From positions 1 to 46,778 of the forward strand of contig DGXB01000062.1 in the NCBI GenBank assembly GCA_002396205.1: a DNA stretch of 46,778 nt, read 5' to 3'. Shown here piece after piece: positions 22,467-31,960 of the stretch. The stretch is from Bacteroidales bacterium UBA4243. Lineage in GTDB: Bacteria; Bacteroidota; Bacteroidia; Bacteroidales; F082. Position numbers and translations under genes: made by a program. The notes beneath the pieces were generated by a model that had not been told where the DNA came from, searched no databases, and saw only the letters and a program-made list of their open reading frames with translations. Within the stretch, counting starts at the first letter, position 1. Each line of letters opens with the position of its first letter.

Positions 22467-23585
22467 ATGACTGAAAATCAACATAAAGAACACGATTCCA
22501 GCATAGAGAAGCAACTGATCAACCGTGGCTGCAGGCTTGAGGAGCCTTACGTTCCCGGGCAAAAGGTGCTGGCCTGCGGCAGGTGCAAGCTGAGCCAATT
22601 CGACTGGCTGAAAGACTACGAGAACAAGGAAATAGAAGGCAAGGTGTGCTTGGCCGAGGTACGCTTCAAGAACGACCGCAAGGACTATTTCGTCTATCCC
22701 GAAGACCTCGACCTTGAGGTGGGCGAGTTCGTGGCCGTTGAGACCGCCATCGGGCACGACATCGGCATCGTCACCCTCTTGGGCGACATCGTCAAGCGCC
22801 AGCTGAAGCGCAAAAAATACCGCACGCCCATCGCCGAGATGAAGAAGATATACCGTCGCGCCCGAGCCAACGACGTGGAGAAATGGCTTGCCGCCATCAA
22901 GTTGGAAGACAGCACCTTGGCCCGCACACGCACCATCATCGACAACCTTGGATTAGAGATGAAGCTCAACGACGTGGAATACCAGGGCGACAAGACGAAG
23001 GCCATCTTCTACTACACCGCCGACGGTCGCGTCGACTTCCGCGAGCTGATCAAGAAACTGGCCGAGGAGTTCCACATCCGCATCGAGATGCGGCAAATCG
23101 GCGTCAGGCAGGAGTCGGCCAAATTGGGCGGCATAGGCTCGTGCGGACGCGAGCTTTGCTGCGCCTCGTGGATCACTGATTTCCAGTCGGTGACGACCGG
23201 CGTGGCCCGTGTGCAACAGCTCTCGCCCAACCCACAAAAATTAGCCGGACAGTGCGGCAAGCTCAAATGCTGCCTCAACTACGAATATGAGGCCTACGTA
23301 GAGGCACTGAAGGCCTTCTCCGACCCCAACATCGTGCTGCACTTCGAGAGCGGCGACGCCGTGCACCAGAAGAACGACGTCTTCAAAGGCATCATGTGGT
23401 ATTCCTACACCACCGACAAGAGCAACATCATGGCCATCCCTGTCGCCAAGGTGAAAGACATCATCGCCATGAACAAGAAAGGACAGAAACCCAAGAAATT
23501 AGAAGACTTTGCCGTTACGACAGAAGCCCACACCAACACCAACGAAGGCTACGGCGAGGCCGACCTCAAAAAGATGAGTGACTGA
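22467..23585 (+). CDS. ricT: PSP1-domain protein RicT (YaaT)
   Basis: 372 residues. The PSP1 C-terminal region is clear: conserved cysteines in GSCGRELCCASW and QCGKLKCCLNYE (Fe-S-associated in the Bacillus Ric complex), and the preceding GIGVRQESAKLGGIG-type segment (RQIGVRQESAKLGG). In Firmicutes RicT works with RicA/RicF on RNase Y and phosphorelay; the role in Bacteroidetes is not established. The gene order ricT-gldH-PBP1A is common in this phylum. Its TGA overlaps the ATG of gldH by one base (TGATG). Confidence 0.92.
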   Translation: MTENQHKEHDSSIEKQLINRGCRLEEPYVPGQKVLACGRCKLSQFDWLKDYENKEIEGKVCLAEVRFKNDRKDYFVYPEDLDLEVGEFVAVETAIGHDIGIVTLLGDIVKRQLKRKKYRTPIAEMKKIYRRARANDVEKWLAAIKLEDSTLARTRTIIDNLGLEMKLNDVEYQGDKTKAIFYYTADGRVDFRELIKKLAEEFHIRIEMRQIGVRQESAKLGGIGSCGRELCCASWITDFQSVTTGVARVQQLSPNPQKLAGQCGKLKCCLNYEYEAYVEALKAFSDPNIVLHFESGDAVHQKNDVFKGIMWYSYTTDKSNIMAIPVAKVKDIIAMNKKGQKPKKLEDFAVTTEAHTNTNEGYGEADLKKMSD

Positions 23586-24037
23586 TGAAAAAGCTAATCT
23601 ATATACTATTGCTATTGTCGTTTGCGAGCTGCACCAACGACTCGTTCGACAAGCGCACCGTGATCCCCGAAGCCGAATGGCGGCAAGAAGACCGCGTGGC
23701 CTTCGACGTCGACATCAACGACACCATCAGCGGCTATGTGTTCGGCATCGGGCTGCGCCACCTCGAGAACTACCGCTACAGCAACCTCTTCGTCTTCCTC
23801 CACACCCAGATGCCCAACGGCAACGTCACGCACGACACCATAGAATGCACCCTTGCCACACCCGAAGGCCGCTGGATCGGCAAAGGCAGCGGCTCGATGC
23901 GCGACCTCACCGTGCCGCTCAACGAGAACCTGCGTTTCCCCCTCACGGGAACCTACCATTTCGAGATCGAGCAAGCCATGCGCGAACCCGTCTTAAAAGG
24001 TATTTCGGATATTGGGATTTATATAATTGAGAATTGA
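23585..24037 (+). CDS. gldH: GldH-like lipoprotein
   Basis: 150 residues. Lipoprotein signal LIYILLLLSFASC with Cys16, followed by a beta-sandwich domain typical of GldH (WRQEDRVAFDVDINDTISGY, NYRYSNLFVFLHTQMPNG, LRFPLTGTYHFEIEQAMRE). GldH is needed for gliding in Flavobacterium, but Bacteroidales that do not glide also keep it beside ricT, so a general envelope function is likely. Coupled to ricT by a one-base overlap. Confidence 0.9.
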   Translation: MKKLIYILLLLSFASCTNDSFDKRTVIPEAEWRQEDRVAFDVDINDTISGYVFGIGLRHLENYRYSNLFVFLHTQMPNGNVTHDTIECTLATPEGRWIGKGSGSMRDLTVPLNENLRFPLTGTYHFEIEQAMREPVLKGISDIGIYIIEN

Positions 24038-24060
24038 CAATTGACAATTGAGAATTGATA
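24031..24060 (+). repeat. Short AATTGA/ACAATTGA repeats
   Basis: Tandem-like ATTGACAATTGACAATTGAG stretch at the end of gldH. Similar ACAACTGA strings occur at 34537-34576 and around 4710-4727. Common low-complexity spacer sequence in this phylum. Confidence 0.5.
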
Positions 24061-24074
24061 ATCTGGATTTGCTG

Positions 24075-26333
24075 ATGGATAACAAGAACAAAAAGAAAAC
24101 AAGGAAACAGCAGGAATCGCCGAGGGCTATCCGCAACTTGTGGATTGTATTTGGAGTCTTCTTGCTGCTGCTCGTGTTGTTTTTCTTCTGCGTCGCCAAA
24201 GGCGTGTTCGGCACCATGCCCACCTTCGACGAGCTGGAGAACCCGCGCACCAACTTGGCCACCGAGATCATCTCCGCCGACGGCAAGCTGTTGGGTTCCT
24301 ATTACGTGGAAAACCGCAGCAACGTGCGCTACGCCGAACTCTCGCACTACATGCCCGAAGCCCTCATCAGCATTGAGGACGAACGCTTCACCGAACACTC
24401 AGGCATCGACGAGCGGGCCTTGCTGCGCGTGGCTTTCGGCCTCCTGACGGGACGAAAGAAAGGCGGCGGCTCGACCATCACGCAACAGTTGGCCAAAAAC
24501 CTCTTCCCGCGTGGCGAAAACCTCAGCAAGCCCCAACTCGTGCTGCGCAAGTTCCAAGAGTGGATTACCGCCACCAAGCTGGAACACAACTACTCGAAGG
24601 AAGAAATCATCGCCATGTATCTCAACACGGTGGCTTTCGGTCACAACGCCTTCGGCATACGCTCGGCGGCCAGCACCTTCTTCGACAAGAAACCCAGCGA
24701 AATGAACATCGAGGAATGCGCCTTGATGGCCGGCGTGGTCAACGCGCCCACCCGCTACAGCCCCGTGCGCAACCCCGAACGCTCAATGGGGCGCCGCAAC
24801 CTCGTGCTCCAAAAGATGGCCGACAACGGCTTCATCACCCAAGCCGAATGCGACTCCATCTCGCTGATTCCCATCGACATGACCCACTTCAGCATCAAGG
24901 ACCACAACAGCGGACAGGCCACCTACTTCCGCGAGTTCCTGCGTGGCGAGCTGAACGAATGGGCCAAGAACACCAAACGCGCCGACGGCACACCTTATAA
25001 TATCTACCGCGACGGCCTGCGCATCTACACCACCATCGACTCACGGATGCAACGCTATGCCGAGGAGGCCGTCAAGGAGTTTATGGGCAAGGAGCTGCAA
25101 CCCATGTTCTACAAACACTGGAAAGGCCAAAAGAACGCCCCCTTCTCCAACGTGACCGCCGACGAAATCGACCACATCCTCCTGACCTCGATGAAGCGCA
25201 CCGACCGCTACCGCAGCCTCAAGAACGAAGGGATGCCCGAAGACTCCATCAGGGCCGAGTTTGACCGCCCCGTGCGCATGACCGTGTTCTCGTGGGACGG
25301 CCCCATCGACACGGTGATGACCCCGATGGACTCCATCCGCTACTACAAGTGGTTCCTGCAAGCCAGCTTGGTCAGCATCGAGTCGCACACGGGCCATGTG
25401 AAGGCCTACGTTGGCGGCTTGGACTACCGTTTCTTCAAGTACGACCACGTCACGCAAGCCCGCCGTCAGGTGGGTTCCACCTTCAAGCCGTTCCTCTATT
25501 CGTTGGCCATGCAGGAAGGCGAATACACACCCTGCACGAGGATACCCAACATCCCCTACAACATCCAGCTGGAGGACGGAAAGTTCTGGTCGCCAGGCAA
25601 CTCGGGAGGGCGCGTAGGCGAAGAGATCACCTTGAAATATGCGTTGGCCCAGTCCAACAACTGGATCTCGGCCTATCTGATGAACCGCTTCGGGCCTAAT
25701 GCCGTCATCGCACAAGCCCGCCGCATGGGCGTTGAAAGCCCCATCGATGCCGTGCCCGCCATCTGCTTGGGCGTTTGCGACCTGAAACTGATAGAGATGG
25801 TGGGCGCCATGAGCACCTTCGCCAACCAAGGCGTTTACATCAAGCCCATGTTCATCACCCGCATCGAAGACAAGAACGGCAACGTCATCCAACGCTTCAG
25901 CCCCGAAGAGTCGGAAGCCATGAGCGAGCTGACCGCCTACAAGATGATCGAACTGATGAAAGGCGTGGTGCAAAGCGGCACGGGTATCCGCCTGCGCTCG
26001 ACCTACGGCTTCACCAATCCAGTGGCTGGCAAGACCGGAACGACGCAAAAGAACAGCGACGGCTACTTCATGGGCATCACCCCCGACCTTACCACGGGCG
26101 TGTGGGTGGGCGCCGAAGACCGCAGCGTGCACTTCCGCTCGACCAAGCTCGGACAAGGCTCGCACACCGCGCTGCCCATTTGGGCCTTATATATGAAAAA
26201 GGTGTATGCCGACAAGGGCCTGAATATCAGCAAGGGCGACTTTGAGAAACCCTACATCCCCGGCGTCGACCTCAACTTCGACTGCGACCGATACGACAAC
26301 GACGAAGGCGTTGAATATATTGATGAGTTTTAA
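24075..26333 (+). CDS. Class A penicillin-binding protein 1A
   Basis: 752 residues from ATG 24075 (MDNKNKKKTR); the frame opens at a TTG at 24048. Cytosolic basic tail, one membrane helix (WIVFGVFLLLLVLFFF), then the GT51 glycosyltransferase with catalytic Glu in ISIEDERFTEH and GGSTITQQLAKNLF, then the transpeptidase with S-x-x-K in GSTFKPFL (about residue 467), S-x-N in AQSNNW and KTG in AGKTGTT. It polymerises and crosslinks peptidoglycan in the periplasm. Third gene of the ricT-gldH operon. Confidence 0.95.
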   Translation: MDNKNKKKTRKQQESPRAIRNLWIVFGVFLLLLVLFFFCVAKGVFGTMPTFDELENPRTNLATEIISADGKLLGSYYVENRSNVRYAELSHYMPEALISIEDERFTEHSGIDERALLRVAFGLLTGRKKGGGSTITQQLAKNLFPRGENLSKPQLVLRKFQEWITATKLEHNYSKEEIIAMYLNTVAFGHNAFGIRSAASTFFDKKPSEMNIEECALMAGVVNAPTRYSPVRNPERSMGRRNLVLQKMADNGFITQAECDSISLIPIDMTHFSIKDHNSGQATYFREFLRGELNEWAKNTKRADGTPYNIYRDGLRIYTTIDSRMQRYAEEAVKEFMGKELQPMFYKHWKGQKNAPFSNVTADEIDHILLTSMKRTDRYRSLKNEGMPEDSIRAEFDRPVRMTVFSWDGPIDTVMTPMDSIRYYKWFLQASLVSIESHTGHVKAYVGGLDYRFFKYDHVTQARRQVGSTFKPFLYSLAMQEGEYTPCTRIPNIPYNIQLEDGKFWSPGNSGGRVGEEITLKYALAQSNNWISAYLMNRFGPNAVIAQARRMGVESPIDAVPAICLGVCDLKLIEMVGAMSTFANQGVYIKPMFITRIEDKNGNVIQRFSPEESEAMSELTAYKMIELMKGVVQSGTGIRLRSTYGFTNPVAGKTGTTQKNSDGYFMGITPDLTTGVWVGAEDRSVHFRSTKLGQGSHTALPIWALYMKKVYADKGLNISKGDFEKPYIPGVDLNFDCDRYDNDEGVEYIDEF

Positions 26334-26354
26334 TGGACGCGAGACTGCGAGACG

Positions 26355-26397
26355 CGAGACGAGGGGACTGGCGACGCCCCGAAGTCCCGAAGTCTCG
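26355..26397. repeat. Interrupted hairpin between PBP1A and obg
   Basis: CGAGAC-GAG-GGGACT (26355-26369) pairs with AGTCCC-GAA-GTCTCG (26383-26397), leaving a 3x3 internal loop. To its left GCGAGAC is repeated. No T-run follows, so it may be a mobile palindromic repeat rather than a terminator. Confidence 0.5.
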
Positions 26398-26423
26398 AAG
26401 CCCCGAGTCAAAAATGCTAAACT

Positions 26424-27434
26424 ATGACCTCGAATTTTGTTGATTACGTGAAGATTTTCTGCCGCTCGGGCAAGGGCGGTGCAGGCTCGCTGCATTTCCG
26501 CAGGGAGAAATACATCCCCAAAGGCGGTCCCGACGGCGGCGACGGTGGCCGTGGCGGCAACGTCGTCATGCGCGGCAACGCCCAACTCTGGACTTTGCTC
26601 CACCTGCGCTACACCAAACATATCTATGCTGGCGATGGCGTGCCTGGAGGCAAGAACCAACTCACCGGTGCCGCTGGCAACGATATCTATATCGACGTGC
26701 CCCTCGGCACGGTGGCTTTCCATGCCGAAGACCACACACAGATTGCCGAAATCACCGAGGACGGTCAAGAGGTCATTCTGCTCAAAGGCGGACGCGGCGG
26801 CAAGGGCAATGCTTTTTTCAAGACAGCCACCCTGCAGGCACCCAAATTTGCCCAGCCTGGCGAACCAAGCCAAGAGGAATGGATTACGCTGGAGCTGAAA
26901 CTGTTGGCCGATGTGGGTTTGGTGGGTTTCCCCAATGCGGGCAAGTCCACCCTATTGTCGGTCGTTTCGGCGGCCAAGCCCGAGATTGCCGACTATCCCT
27001 TCACCACCTTGGTGCCCAACCTTGGCATCGTCAAGTATCGTGGTCACCGCAGCTTTGTCATGGCCGACATTCCAGGTATTATCGAAGGTGCCGCTGAAGG
27101 CAAAGGATTGGGAATCAGGTTTTTGAGACATATCGAAAGAAACTCGACTTTGTTGTTCATGGTGCCTGCCAACACCGACGACGTGAAAAAGGAATACGAC
27201 ATCCTGCTCAACGAGTTGAAGAAATACAACCCCGAACTGATGGACAAGGACCGCATCTTAGCCATCACGAAGTGCGACCTCGTGGACGACGACACCATCA
27301 AGGAAATAAAGAAACACCTGCCCAAGAAGGTGCCGCACGTCTTCATCAGCTCCGTGGCCCAGCAAGGCATCAACGAACTGAAAGACCTGATTTGGATGAC
27401 GTTGAACAAGGGCGATGAGGAGGAGGATTGGTAA
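26424..27434 (+). CDS. obg: GTPase Obg/CgtA
   Basis: 336 residues. Glycine-rich Obg fold (KGGPDGGDGGRGGNVVMRG, KGGRGGKGNAFF) then a G domain: G1 GFPNAGKST, G3 DIPGIIEGA and G4-like TKCDLVDD. Obg assists 50S subunit assembly and links it to (p)ppGpp. There is no long C-terminal extension beyond an acidic EEEDW tail. Start at ATG 26424 gives the conserved N-terminus (MTSNFVDYVKIFCRSGKGG). Confidence 0.96.
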   Translation: MTSNFVDYVKIFCRSGKGGAGSLHFRREKYIPKGGPDGGDGGRGGNVVMRGNAQLWTLLHLRYTKHIYAGDGVPGGKNQLTGAAGNDIYIDVPLGTVAFHAEDHTQIAEITEDGQEVILLKGGRGGKGNAFFKTATLQAPKFAQPGEPSQEEWITLELKLLADVGLVGFPNAGKSTLLSVVSAAKPEIADYPFTTLVPNLGIVKYRGHRSFVMADIPGIIEGAAEGKGLGIRFLRHIERNSTLLFMVPANTDDVKKEYDILLNELKKYNPELMDKDRILAITKCDLVDDDTIKEIKKHLPKKVPHVFISSVAQQGINELKDLIWMTLNKGDEEEDW

Positions 27435-27435
27435 T

Positions 27436-28776
27436 TTACATCGGGCGAAAGACAAAAATGGGATTTGCCAGTTCCTTTGGGCGAAGATACATGAGCAAAT
27501 AAACAGGAAGATACAGGATATTTCCCTGAATTTCAACGTTACTTGATGTAAAGACGACAGCCTCTTTCATGGCATAATCGGGATTGTTCATCACATTGGA
27601 AAGGGCATTGTGGCGCTTATAGTTCTTGCCGGACTTTATTTCGATGGGCAGCACCTTGCATTCATGTTCAATCACAAAATCCAATTCCCCCTGCTTTTTG
27701 CTATTGAAATAGTAAAGCGGATAACCATGGGAATGAAGCTCCTGCGCAGCAAAATTCTCGAAAATAGCCCCATAATTGCCGTTAACCTCACCCAATATTA
27801 TATTACTTTGAAAACTCGGGGAATACAAAAAGGCCAATAGCCCCACATCGTTGAGAAACAATTTGAAAAGATTGCGTTGCTCGTTCAACTTCAGAGGAAT
27901 GCGTGGCTCTTCAACATTGTATGTTGGTAATGCAACCCCTGCATCTGCGTGCCATAGGAAACTATTCTTGTATCTGTCAAACTTGGCTCCATCTTTCAGA
28001 GACTTTAAAATGAAGCGCTTATTCTTGGCATTTAATTCGGAGGGAATCATTTCAAATATCTCTTTGATATAGAGTTTGTTGTCGTTGTCATATTTGGCAA
28101 TATCTTTCCGATAAAACTGTAAAATGCTTTCTTGTTCACTTCTCACCATTTGCATATTGTTAGTAGCCAAATATTTCGCAACCACAGCTGGCATTCCTCC
28201 TATCACAAGGAAAAGACGAAGCAGTTCCATCATCTTTTCGTGAACGACAGAATCAACGGGCTGCCTTGTCTCATAACAATTGTGCAGATGCTCCATCACC
28301 TCGTCGCTCATGCCTAATGCCATGGCAAATTCTTCGAAGTCAAGCGGAGTCATTTCCTTTTCGGCCATGTACCCGACGGGTACACTGCGCAAGTCTTTTA
28401 ATTCTACACCAAGTAATGATCCGCTCAACACATACCGAAAACTACCTTCATCAACGAGAAATTTTATTGCTGTTGCCACTTCGGGACATTCTTGAACCTC
28501 GTCGAAGAAAATCAGCGTTTGCCCAGGTATAAGTTTTCTATTGGCCAAAGCCGAAAGCCGCAGCAATAGAGCTTTTGCCTTGGTCGGTTCTGCAAATACC
28601 GCTTTGTATTTTGGCTCTTCAACAAAATTGAACTCAACAAAATGCTGAAAACACATCTTGCCAACTTCACGAATGGCGAATGTTTTTCCGACTTGTCGTG
28701 CTCCTGTCACAAGAAGAGCCTTGTTCTCTTTTTCAAAGAAATTGCGTAAATAGTTGTATATCTTTCTTTTAATCAT
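27436..28776 (-). CDS. AAA ATPase with DUF4143 C-terminus
   Basis: 446 residues of the AAA_14 + DUF4143 family, widespread in Bacteroidetes and of unclear role. Walker A LVTGARQVGKTF (about 22-33), Walker B LIFFDEVQECP, sensor YVLSGSLLG. The C-terminal DUF4143 holds the nuclease-like segment ELDFVIEHECKVLPIEIKSG (E-x-K). AT-richer than obg; a candidate horizontally acquired gene. It converges on obg and is preceded by a four-unit 33-bp periodic repeat overlapping its promoter. Confidence 0.9.
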   Translation of the reverse strand: MIKRKIYNYLRNFFEKENKALLVTGARQVGKTFAIREVGKMCFQHFVEFNFVEEPKYKAVFAEPTKAKALLLRLSALANRKLIPGQTLIFFDEVQECPEVATAIKFLVDEGSFRYVLSGSLLGVELKDLRSVPVGYMAEKEMTPLDFEEFAMALGMSDEVMEHLHNCYETRQPVDSVVHEKMMELLRLFLVIGGMPAVVAKYLATNNMQMVRSEQESILQFYRKDIAKYDNDNKLYIKEIFEMIPSELNAKNKRFILKSLKDGAKFDRYKNSFLWHADAGVALPTYNVEEPRIPLKLNEQRNLFKLFLNDVGLLAFLYSPSFQSNIILGEVNGNYGAIFENFAAQELHSHGYPLYYFNSKKQGELDFVIEHECKVLPIEIKSGKNYKRHNALSNVMNNPDYAMKEAVVFTSSNVEIQGNILYLPVYLLMYLRPKELANPIFVFRPM

Positions 28777-28788
28777 CTAACAAAGCTT

Positions 28789-28896
28789 TTTTCCAACTGC
28801 AAATATACCACTATTTTTCTTTTTTCCAACCTATTTTCTTATTATTTTTGCCACTTTTCCAACCTGTTTTGGGGCATTTTTTCGACTTTTTCCAAC
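28789..28896 (-). promoter_or_regulatory. Four TTTTCCAAC repeats, 33-bp period, over the ATPase promoter
   Basis: TTTTCCAAC occurs at 28789-28797, 28822-28830, 28855-28863 and 28888-28896, starts exactly 33 bases apart (about three helical turns). On the minus strand the -7 box TATATTTG is at 28800-28807 and the -33 TTG falls inside repeat 2 (28827-28829, spacer 19). Repeat 1 covers the expected transcript start. Looks like cooperative operator sites or iterons. The 178-base gap holds nothing else. Confidence 0.75.
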
Positions 28897-28954
28897 TTAT
28901 TTCGAGTTTCGACGAATATAAAAGCCAATAATTCCACAAGCGTCGAACACTCGT

Positions 28955-30418
28955 TCATCTCTCTTTTAAAGAAACAGTGGTTGTATCTTCCAAAATAATA
29001 TGTGAAGGTTCGTGAGATACTCTGTATACTTTATATTCGCCAAAGTCTACAAGTTCTTCAGCAGAGGGGAAGAGTCGCACAAACGACTCTTGATCGGCTT
29101 TCACAACTTGCCAAAGACCAGGTTCCCCGTTAAAAACAATTTTTCGCTCTATAGAAAAACCTTTATCATTCATATACCATCCCGTGACAGTTTCCAAATA
29201 GAACCTGTGAATACTACGAACATCCAATTCCCATTCTTCCAATTCTGGATTTTCCACCTCATAGAAATACACATTATTATCGCCGATTTCTTCTATAAAT
29301 AGCTGTATATTATTATAAGTTGACACCCTGTTTTTCTGATTGTTGGCAATAGCTTTAGGAATAAGTCTCCCATAAAAGATTGCCAAACACGCAAACAAAA
29401 TGATAGTTCCTGTATTTTTCAGATATTCATTGCTAAAATACAAGATGGCAGGGATGGCCACCAACACTCCAGGGATATAGTACAACACATAATTCAAACC
29501 AAGAAAAGCGGCACCACAGCAATACGCACAAGATGCCAGCAACAAATTGTCATACAAATTGAATTCCGCCCGTTTTTTCACAAACAAGTATATGCGATAT
29601 AATAAGAACACAAGAGCCACCCACATGATTTTTTGTGCATAGAACATTTTGGCGGCATTCATTAGTGGAGAGACATCAATATGATGACTATAAAAATGTT
29701 CCACTTTAGGTAATACCAAAACAGCATATAATAAGAGAAAAATTAGGCCACTTGCAACCAACAAACCATTATAGATCTTATCGTTTTTGTCCATTCTTTT
29801 ATACGAAAAAGCAAGCGCACAAACACCCAAAGAAAGAGGTATGACAAACATCGTTTCATAATAATACAGAATATAGTTTAGCCCCAAAAGCCCTACTATA
29901 GCCCAAATCCATTTCTTCGTATTTATAAACTTGACATGACACAATAAAAACAAAGCAAGGAAAGCAAAAATCGTCCAAATGCCTGTCCAACATTCCACGA
30001 AAAGAGCATAAGAGCGCCCTACAGCCAAAACAATGACAAACAGTGTAATAGTATATTTATACCAATATTTTGCATCCTTTAGTATATAGAATGATATGGC
30101 AATAAATGAACCGACGAACAGAATAAAACCCAAGACGTGCATAAAGTAATGAGCCGAAGGTGGTATCCTTCCGTCGTAAAACAGGCAAAGTATATCGTAA
30201 ATTGTATAATCTAATGGGAAGAACCTCCCTAAAGATGGATCCACAAAGAAACCAAATATCGGTTTGTCCCAACCTGTATAGATGATACTTTGGCAATCGT
30301 CTCCTAACAGCCATGCGGCATTGTGCATGATAAAATAGGAGCATACGCATACAAGCACCAAAATAATAATCCAAAACAAACGCTTAACAATCAATTCTTT
30401 ATTCATATTTTTCATCAT
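28955..30418 (-). CDS. Polytopic glycosyltransferase-like protein of a Gtr cassette
   Basis: 487 residues from ATG 30418, which has AGGA six bases ahead; ATG 30406 is the main alternative and the frame opens at 30460. About ten to eleven hydrophobic helices (IIILVLVCVCSYFIM, FILFVGSFIAISFYIL, IWAIVGLLGLNYILYY ...) with an acidic extracytoplasmic motif GDDCQSI after helix 1 and a soluble C-terminal tail. Size, topology and its position after gtrA and gtrB match the variable third gene of phage-type gtr operons, which moves a sugar from undecaprenyl phosphate to surface glycan in the periplasm. Sugar and acceptor unknown. Overlaps gtrB by 20 bases. Confidence 0.7.
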   Translation of the reverse strand: MMKNMNKELIVKRLFWIIILVLVCVCSYFIMHNAAWLLGDDCQSIIYTGWDKPIFGFFVDPSLGRFFPLDYTIYDILCLFYDGRIPPSAHYFMHVLGFILFVGSFIAISFYILKDAKYWYKYTITLFVIVLAVGRSYALFVECWTGIWTIFAFLALFLLCHVKFINTKKWIWAIVGLLGLNYILYYYETMFVIPLSLGVCALAFSYKRMDKNDKIYNGLLVASGLIFLLLYAVLVLPKVEHFYSHHIDVSPLMNAAKMFYAQKIMWVALVFLLYRIYLFVKKRAEFNLYDNLLLASCAYCCGAAFLGLNYVLYYIPGVLVAIPAILYFSNEYLKNTGTIILFACLAIFYGRLIPKAIANNQKNRVSTYNNIQLFIEEIGDNNVYFYEVENPELEEWELDVRSIHRFYLETVTGWYMNDKGFSIERKIVFNGEPGLWQVVKADQESFVRLFPSAEELVDFGEYKVYRVSHEPSHIILEDTTTVSLKER

Positions 30419-31337
30419 TAAAAGTCCTAACAAAATAAACTGGACGGTTTTTGGTTTCATTGAACACCTGCCCTAGATACTCACCTATGATACCGAGCGA
30501 TAACAACTGTACACCTCCAAGGAAAAGCATCGTTATCATTAATGTTGGGAAACCAACGACAGGCTCTCCCCAAACAATTGTTTTGATCAAAAACCATATT
30601 GCATACAAAAATGAAACGAGCGATACTATGACACCAATTCCTGCTGCCCATCGAAGTGGTGAAGTCGTATAAGCTGTCAATCCTTCAATCGCTAAACGAA
30701 TCAAAGTTCGATAACTCATAGATGATTGTCCAGCTACTCTATCCTGCGTTTCGAAATCAACATGGGTTTTCTTGAAACCCACATAACAATACATACCCTT
30801 GGTGTAGCGGCTTTGCTCACGCATTTGTCGAAGCGCATCAAGACAACACCGATCCAACAAACGGAAATCGCCGACATTGGGCAACACATCCAAACGAGTG
30901 GATTTGCTTAGTAACTTGTAATATATTAACGATAACCGTTTGCGAAGGAATGATTCCTTTCCTCGTGTAACACGACGGGCATAAACATCATCATAGCCTT
31001 CTTCCCATTTCCGCAACATTTCATGCACAATGCGAGGCGGATGTTGCAAATCAGCATCCATAATTGCTGCACAATCTCCCGTCACAAAATCAAAACCCGC
31101 CAAAAGGGCCACCTCTTTGCCATAATTACGGCTTAAGTCCACGTAATTACAACGTTTATCCAACTTTCGCAATCCTGCCAATACTTCCATAGTCGTATCT
31201 TGTGAGCCATCGTTGACAAACAAAAACTCCCACTCATACATTGACTCGCTTTGCGCCAATCTGCACAACTCCTCATATAACAGAGGTATCGACTGTGCCT
31301 CATTGTAACATGGTATGATTACGGATACTTTTTTCAT
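30399..31337 (-). CDS. gtrB: GtrB/DPM1-like glycosyltransferase family 2
   Basis: 312 residues from ATG 31337 (MKKVSVIIPCYNEAQSIP), overlapping the gtrA stop by four bases. GT2 core with FVNDGSQDTT, the D-x-D-like MDADLQHPP and SRNYGKEVALLAG, then two C-terminal membrane helices (WAAGIGVIVSLVSFLYAIWF, LMITMLFLGGVQLLSLGIIG). GtrB proteins load a hexose on undecaprenyl phosphate at the inner face of the membrane. The frame's N-terminal 80-codon extension overlaps gtrA and is not real. Confidence 0.92.
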   Translation of the reverse strand: MKKVSVIIPCYNEAQSIPLLYEELCRLAQSESMYEWEFLFVNDGSQDTTMEVLAGLRKLDKRCNYVDLSRNYGKEVALLAGFDFVTGDCAAIMDADLQHPPRIVHEMLRKWEEGYDDVYARRVTRGKESFLRKRLSLIYYKLLSKSTRLDVLPNVGDFRLLDRCCLDALRQMREQSRYTKGMYCYVGFKKTHVDFETQDRVAGQSSMSYRTLIRLAIEGLTAYTTSPLRWAAGIGVIVSLVSFLYAIWFLIKTIVWGEPVVGFPTLMITMLFLGGVQLLSLGIIGEYLGQVFNETKNRPVYFVRTFNDEKYE

Positions 31338-31759
31338 TTCGCAAATCGTTTTGATTTGAACACAAACCGGACGAGCAAGAAATTGATGGGGATGACCAAT
31401 GCAAAAACAAACAATGGCGCAATTTCGGGCGACAATCCAATGGCAAGGAACATATTCAAGAAAAGCATGTGAAGCAGATAATTGACCATATGAGAGAATG
31501 CAAAGCCGACACCTTTCTTGATAGACAGTTGGCTCTTGAACGTGAAACGCGAAGTTAGATACAGATTGGCGAACCATGATACGACATAACCGATGGTGTA
31601 GGCCACGTTCACGTTGATTATCCGCTCAAAAAGATAATAAACCCCATAGTGGATGCCCGTGGCAATCACCCCGACAATGGCAAAGCGGACGAATTCCTTT
31701 GTTCTTTCATCCGCAAGCAAGAGTTTTAACCTTATTTGCAATGCTTGTCTATCCATCAT
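31334..31759 (-). CDS. gtrA: GtrA-like membrane protein (flippase)
   Basis: 141 residues from ATG 31759 (MMDRQALQIRL). Four predicted helices (FVRFAIVGVIATGIHYGVYY, AYTIGYVVSWFANLYLTSRF, FSHMVNYLLHMLFLNMFL, LFVFALVIPINFLLVRFVFK) in the GtrA pattern including the 'TSRFTFKS' loop. Thought to flip the lipid-linked sugar made by GtrB. First gene of the three-gene cassette; a -7 box TATTTTTG (31961-31968) implies a leader near 195 bases with no clear gene. Confidence 0.88.
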   Translation of the reverse strand: MMDRQALQIRLKLLLADERTKEFVRFAIVGVIATGIHYGVYYLFERIINVNVAYTIGYVVSWFANLYLTSRFTFKSQLSIKKGVGFAFSHMVNYLLHMLFLNMFLAIGLSPEIAPLFVFALVIPINFLLVRFVFKSKRFAK

Positions 31760-31960
31760 TATTCCACACACACCAATCAAAGAAGCGTGGAACTGAACGC
31801 CACACCGTAATTGGAGGTCGTAGGAAAAACCGTAAAGCAAAATGTGGAAAGTAGTCCACGCCAAACGCATGAACCACTATGCCATTCTCTTGCTTTGTTG
31901 AAAATTTCCTACGTTTCCAATTACAAGAAAAGCATAACGCTTCTTTCTGATATGTCGGGG

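Noticed and set aside
25041..26165. 374-aa minus-strand frame opposite PBP1A
   Set aside because: Antisense shadow; composition of reverse-read GC-rich codons and no domain.
28789..28920. CRISPR array
   Set aside because: Period is regular, but the repeat is only 9 bp, there are four units, and no cas genes are near.
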